From positions 1 through 51,167 of the forward strand of contig CAMELR010000020.1 of NCBI GenBank assembly GCA_945923775.1: a DNA stretch of 51,167 nt, in the 5' to 3' direction. The position numbers and the translations under genes are program-made. The first letter of the stretch is position 1; each line of letters opens with the position of its first letter. Under the pieces are notes generated by a model. The model had not been told where the DNA came from. It ran no database searches and saw only the letters and a list, made by a program, of their open reading frames with translations. The DNA is from an uncultured Clostridia bacterium (GTDB lineage: Bacteria > Bacillota > Clostridia > Oscillospirales > Ruminococcaceae). This document shows, piece after piece, positions 48,821 through 51,167 of this stretch.

Positions 48821-49822
48821 TCAGCCTCTTCTCTGAGGTATCTCCCTGCCGTTTGTATCTATGAAGCGGCGCGGGTGTTCCTTGATTTCCTGAACCGGGG
48901 GTCTGTATGTCAGCATATCAAGGCGGACTCTGTCGCGGTACTCGGGCTTTACAAGATAGTATACGTAGCTTTCGATTACGTTAGGCTTTGAGAGTACGCG
49001 GCCCTCTATCTTGAAATTATTAAAGCCCATGTCAAGGTATCTTCCATAGACATCGGTATTGGAAACAAAAGTACTGTAATGCGTTATCTGATAGAAATTG
49101 TATCTGGTGTTGGGACAGTTGAAATTATTTGCGTCCTCCATCGGATCCTTTACGCTCCTTACTGCTCCGAGCTGCTCATACATAGTCTGCTTGCTGCACT
49201 TGCGCTGGCTCTCGCCGAGCACCTCGTAGTGCTGCTTTCTGCGCTTGCAGTGGGGAGTGCAGTACGGATTTATAAGGATCTCGACTCTTGAGCGAAGCTC
49301 CTGCGGGATCTTGTCAAGCTTCTCGAAATCATTGTTCCAGTTGTAGTCAAGAACAACCAGCTTGTAGTCCTTCTTGAACTCTTCCATAAGCTGGTCGTAA
49401 TCCTCGATCTGCTTTACCGTCGAGGAAACCAGCGGGTACTTCGGGTAATTCTGACGTACATAGTCCTCGAGGAATGGCTTATTCACGATGAGCTCGTTAA
49501 AGCCGTTCTCAGCAATGGCGCAGAGGTGGTTGCAGAACTTGTCCTTCAGATCCTTCTCGGTAAGAGTCGGGTTTGTAAAGGTGTATCTTATAGGGACGTT
49601 TCTGTCATTAAACGCCTTTATCGTGCTTTGAATCTGCGTCTCAAGCGCCAGACCTCCAAGGGCGCGCCCGCCGTTCCAGAGTGCAGACGGAAAGCAGCCG
49701 TAGCAGGAAGCGATCTCTATATCATCATAAAAAAATTCCGGGTGATTTTTTATCATGTCAATGAGATACAGGTTAAGATCCTTATGTACCCATATATCAG
49801 GAATATGAAATTTAGCTTTCAT
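48821..49822 (-). CDS. U32 peptidase-like TIM-barrel protein with cysteine motif (uncharacterised)
   Basis: A 333-residue cytoplasmic protein. The middle and end resemble U32 family proteins: a barrel-type strand-helix pattern, INPYCTPHCKRRKQHYE near residue 189 with two Cys, a following Cys in SQRKCSKQ, another in NNFNCPNTRYNFYQ, and a late YGRYLDMGFNNFKIEGRVLS motif that matches the G-[FI]-x-x-x-K-I-E-G-R element of that family. Four cysteines in this region would be enough to hold an Fe-S cluster, as in UbiU/UbiV/RlhA proteins. Two more Cys lie near CYGCFP. No radical-SAM CxxxCxxC motif was found. Substrate and reaction are unknown. Monocistronic, with a consensus promoter. Confidence 0.55.
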   Translation of the reverse strand: MKAKFHIPDIWVHKDLNLYLIDMIKNHPEFFYDDIEIASCYGCFPSALWNGGRALGGLALETQIQSTIKAFNDRNVPIRYTFTNPTLTEKDLKDKFCNHLCAIAENGFNELIVNKPFLEDYVRQNYPKYPLVSSTVKQIEDYDQLMEEFKKDYKLVVLDYNWNNDFEKLDKIPQELRSRVEILINPYCTPHCKRRKQHYEVLGESQRKCSKQTMYEQLGAVRSVKDPMEDANNFNCPNTRYNFYQITHYSTFVSNTDVYGRYLDMGFNNFKIEGRVLSKPNVIESYVYYLVKPEYRDRVRLDMLTYRPPVQEIKEHPRRFIDTNGREIPQRRG

Positions 49823-49862
49823 TAATAAATGCTCCTTATTTTTATTGGGGAATACTGTTTTA

Positions 49863-49891
49863 ATTATAACTCAATATTCCCCTATTGTCAA
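49863..49891 (-). promoter_or_regulatory. Sigma-A promoter of the U32-like gene
   Basis: Minus-strand TTGACA (49891-49886), a 17-bp spacer, TATAAT (49868-49863): perfect consensus hexamers, 40 bp before the start codon. Confidence 0.88.
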
Positions 49892-49968
49892 CACATTTCA
49901 GCAAATTCTAATGAATAAATCCGGGATAAGGCGGCAAAATATCAACATCAACCGAAAGGAGATAAAAA

Positions 49969-50646
49969 ATGGCAGTAGTACTGATCAGAGCCACCATATT
50001 GTACATTATAATCACCTTCTCACTGAGACTGATGGGTAAACGCCAGTTAGGCGAGCTCCAGCCGTCGGAGCTGGTGGTGACTATACTCATATCCAACATC
50101 GCGGCGATACCCGTGGAGGATTCCTCGGTGCCGATGATACTGGGGATAGTTCCGATATTTACGCTGGTAAGCCTTGATGTGATCGTATCGGCGATAATGC
50201 TGAAGTTCCCGAAATTCCGCAAGCTGATGATAGGCAGTCCGCGGGTGATAATGTCCAAGGGAGTCATCATGCAGAAGGAAATGAAGCGTCTGCGCTACAC
50301 TGTCGACGACCTTGTCGAGGCAATGCGCGAGGAGCAGATATTCGACATAACCGAGATATGGTACGCCATCGTAGAGACCACCGGAAAGATACACTTCCTG
50401 AAAAAGAAGGACTACCAGAACGCGGAAAAGGCGGACGTAAACTGCGGCGGCTCCTCAAGCGACCCACCCGCAGTGATAATCCGCGACGGCAGGGAGGACG
50501 AGGAGCAGCTCAAAAGCATGGGGCTTGGAATGGGCTGGCTGAAAGAGCAGCTCCGGGAACGGAAGCTCTCGGTAAAGGACGTGTTCCTGATGACTGCGGA
50601 CAGGAACGGTCAGCACACGATAATAGAACGTCAGAGGGGGCTTTGA
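49969..50646 (+). CDS. DUF421 / YetF family membrane protein
   Basis: A 225-residue protein. Three hydrophobic segments occupy the first ~85 residues (IRATILYIIITFSLRLMG, ELVVTILISNIAAIPV, VPIFTLVSLDVIVSAIML). The soluble part begins with the family signature GSPRVIMSKGVIMQKEMKRLRYTVDDL and IWYAIVETTGKIHFLKK. The function of the family is not established; members often occur near sporulation or stress genes in Firmicutes. AAAGGAG precedes the ATG. The stop directly abuts the next start (TGAATG), so the two genes are co-transcribed. Confidence 0.88.
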   Translation: MAVVLIRATILYIIITFSLRLMGKRQLGELQPSELVVTILISNIAAIPVEDSSVPMILGIVPIFTLVSLDVIVSAIMLKFPKFRKLMIGSPRVIMSKGVIMQKEMKRLRYTVDDLVEAMREEQIFDITEIWYAIVETTGKIHFLKKKDYQNAEKADVNCGGSSSDPPAVIIRDGREDEEQLKSMGLGMGWLKEQLRERKLSVKDVFLMTADRNGQHTIIERQRGL

Positions 50647-51024
50647 ATGAACCGTCTTGTTGTAAGCATACTGCTGCTGGCGGTGATGGCGGCGGGGTGT
50701 TTCTGGTCGGTGTTCATCACCATTGATAAAACCAACGAGCTTTCCGGCTACGTTGACCAGGTGGAGCAGGCGCATTCCGAAGGGGACAGCGAAGCCGCCA
50801 TGAAATACGCGGAGCAGCTCCACGACGCGTGGGATTCGGTGCTGCACTACAGCATTCTCGTCAACGACCTCGGGCACGCTATGGAGATAACCTCCTGCAT
50901 AGCCGAAATATCCTCCTTCGCCGAGGAGGGCGACGACGAACTGTACGCCGCATGCGACCGCGCGCAGGCGCAGCTCGAGCTTTTCCGCGAAATGCAGACT
51001 CCCACGCTCTGGAAAATACTCTGA
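50647..51024 (+). CDS. DUF4363 family protein
   Basis: A 125-residue protein with an N-terminal membrane helix or uncleaved signal (about residues 4-24, LVVSILLLAVMAAGCFWSVFI) and an otherwise helical outer part: VDQVEQAHSEGDSEAAMKYAEQLHDAWD and CIAEISSFAEEGDDELYAACDRAQAQLELFREM. This matches DUF4363, which commonly follows DUF421 genes. The Cys in MAAGCFWS might be a lipobox, but the residues around it are poor for that. Its start immediately follows the DUF421 stop, and the pair probably forms one membrane unit. Confidence 0.8.
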   Translation: MNRLVVSILLLAVMAAGCFWSVFITIDKTNELSGYVDQVEQAHSEGDSEAAMKYAEQLHDAWDSVLHYSILVNDLGHAMEITSCIAEISSFAEEGDDELYAACDRAQAQLELFREMQTPTLWKIL

Positions 51025-51051
51025 CAGTTTCAGAGTAGATTCGGCGGATAA

Positions 51052-51084
51052 AATTACTGGCAGGCTGTGAGCCTGCCAGTAATT
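51052..51084 (+). terminator. Strong hairpin after DUF4363
   Basis: A perfect 15-bp stem AATTACTGGCAGGCT / AGCCTGCCAGTAATT with a 3-nt loop. No good T-run follows on either strand, but position right after the last gene suggests termination. A smaller ACTCTGA/TCAGAGT hairpin overlaps the stop codon at 51018-51036. Confidence 0.6.
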
Positions 51085-51132
51085 ATGTCTAAAAAGTCTG
51101 CACGGCAAAAATATGATGTTGTATAATAAAAC

Positions 51133-51161
51133 TTGACACCTCACGCTCAAAAGGATATACT
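51133..51161 (+). promoter_or_regulatory. Sigma-A promoter at the right edge
   Basis: TTGACA (51133-51138), a 17-bp spacer, TATACT (51156-51161). It should drive a gene or RNA that begins just outside the window. Confidence 0.78.
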
Positions 51162-51167
51162 AAAACG

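Noticed and set aside
48821..49822. Radical SAM enzyme
   Set aside because: No CxxxCxxC near the N-terminus; the cysteines are later and the overall pattern suits U32 proteins better.

Overview
The window looks like a chromosomal segment from an anaerobic Clostridia, most likely a Ruminococcus-type member of the Oscillospiraceae. Supporting signs are a BspA-like leucine-rich-repeat surface protein, a sortase-like SPDTG tail, a DUF1292 protein, a mraZ-led division and cell-wall (dcw) cluster, a split archaeal/clostridial-type glutamate synthase operon ending in an ANTAR regulator, gatCAB, and a DUF421/DUF4363 pair. Coding GC is moderately high. No rRNA, tRNA, CRISPR array, prophage or intact transposase was recognised.

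Layout. 1-423: non-coding, with a duplicated hairpin flanking a structured element (copy A). 424-4010: ECF sigma factor and a very large membrane anti-sigma/sensor protein (minus). 4277-6100: secreted LRR/Big_2/FN3 protein (plus). About 6204-6432: a probable 6S RNA with its own terminator (minus). 6471-7896: DUF1292 protein and a secreted SPDTG protein. 8109-12778: a three-gene operon of unknown function (secreted, membrane and DUF6076-like proteins). 13032-27584: the dcw cluster, in transcription order mraZ-rsmH-ftsL-pbp(spoVD/ftsI)-murE-murF-mraY-ftsW-murG-murA-ftsQ-ftsZ, all minus and tightly packed. There is a sigma-A promoter plus candidate MraZ boxes in front of mraZ and a second promoter in front of ftsZ; murD, murC, murB and ftsA are absent. 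28068-36055: DUF554 and a polyamine cluster, speD-speA-speE-cupin-CASDH-(broken EEP nuclease)-nspC, encoding both the S-adenosylmethionine route and the carboxyspermidine route. 36250-36897: a 648-bp long inverted repeat built of hairpins. 36953-42620: split glutamate synthase operon behind a leader terminator, with an ANTAR protein as last gene. 43124-46589: gatCAB behind a long leader holding structured element copy B. 46667-51024: SGNH lipoprotein, SCP2-like protein, a cysteine-bearing U32-like protein, DUF421 and DUF4363.

The least explained material is non-coding. (i) A ~180-190 nt multi-helix element occurs twice (202-379 and 43180-43371), and its copies differ by compensatory base changes in at least two stems; one copy fills the gatCAB leader. 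(ii) A 648-bp inverted-repeat hairpin array separates the speD and glutamate synthase transcription units. (iii) A 123-bp tandem repeat folds as a three-way junction and supplies the end of speA. (iv) Nine GTTGAA/TTCAAC motifs cluster upstream of mraZ. (v) A three-way-junction terminator lies in the glutamate synthase leader. Protein-level oddities are a four-fold internal repeat in the anti-sigma protein, an FtsZ with no recognisable canonical C-terminal peptide, and a frameshifted low-GC nuclease gene inside the polyamine cluster.

Many sigma-A promoters can be read with exact 17-bp spacers. Four of them (mraZ, ftsZ, speD and the 12778 operon) share an unusual TTGCAA -35 hexamer. All functional calls come from reading motifs in translated sequence; no database search was run.
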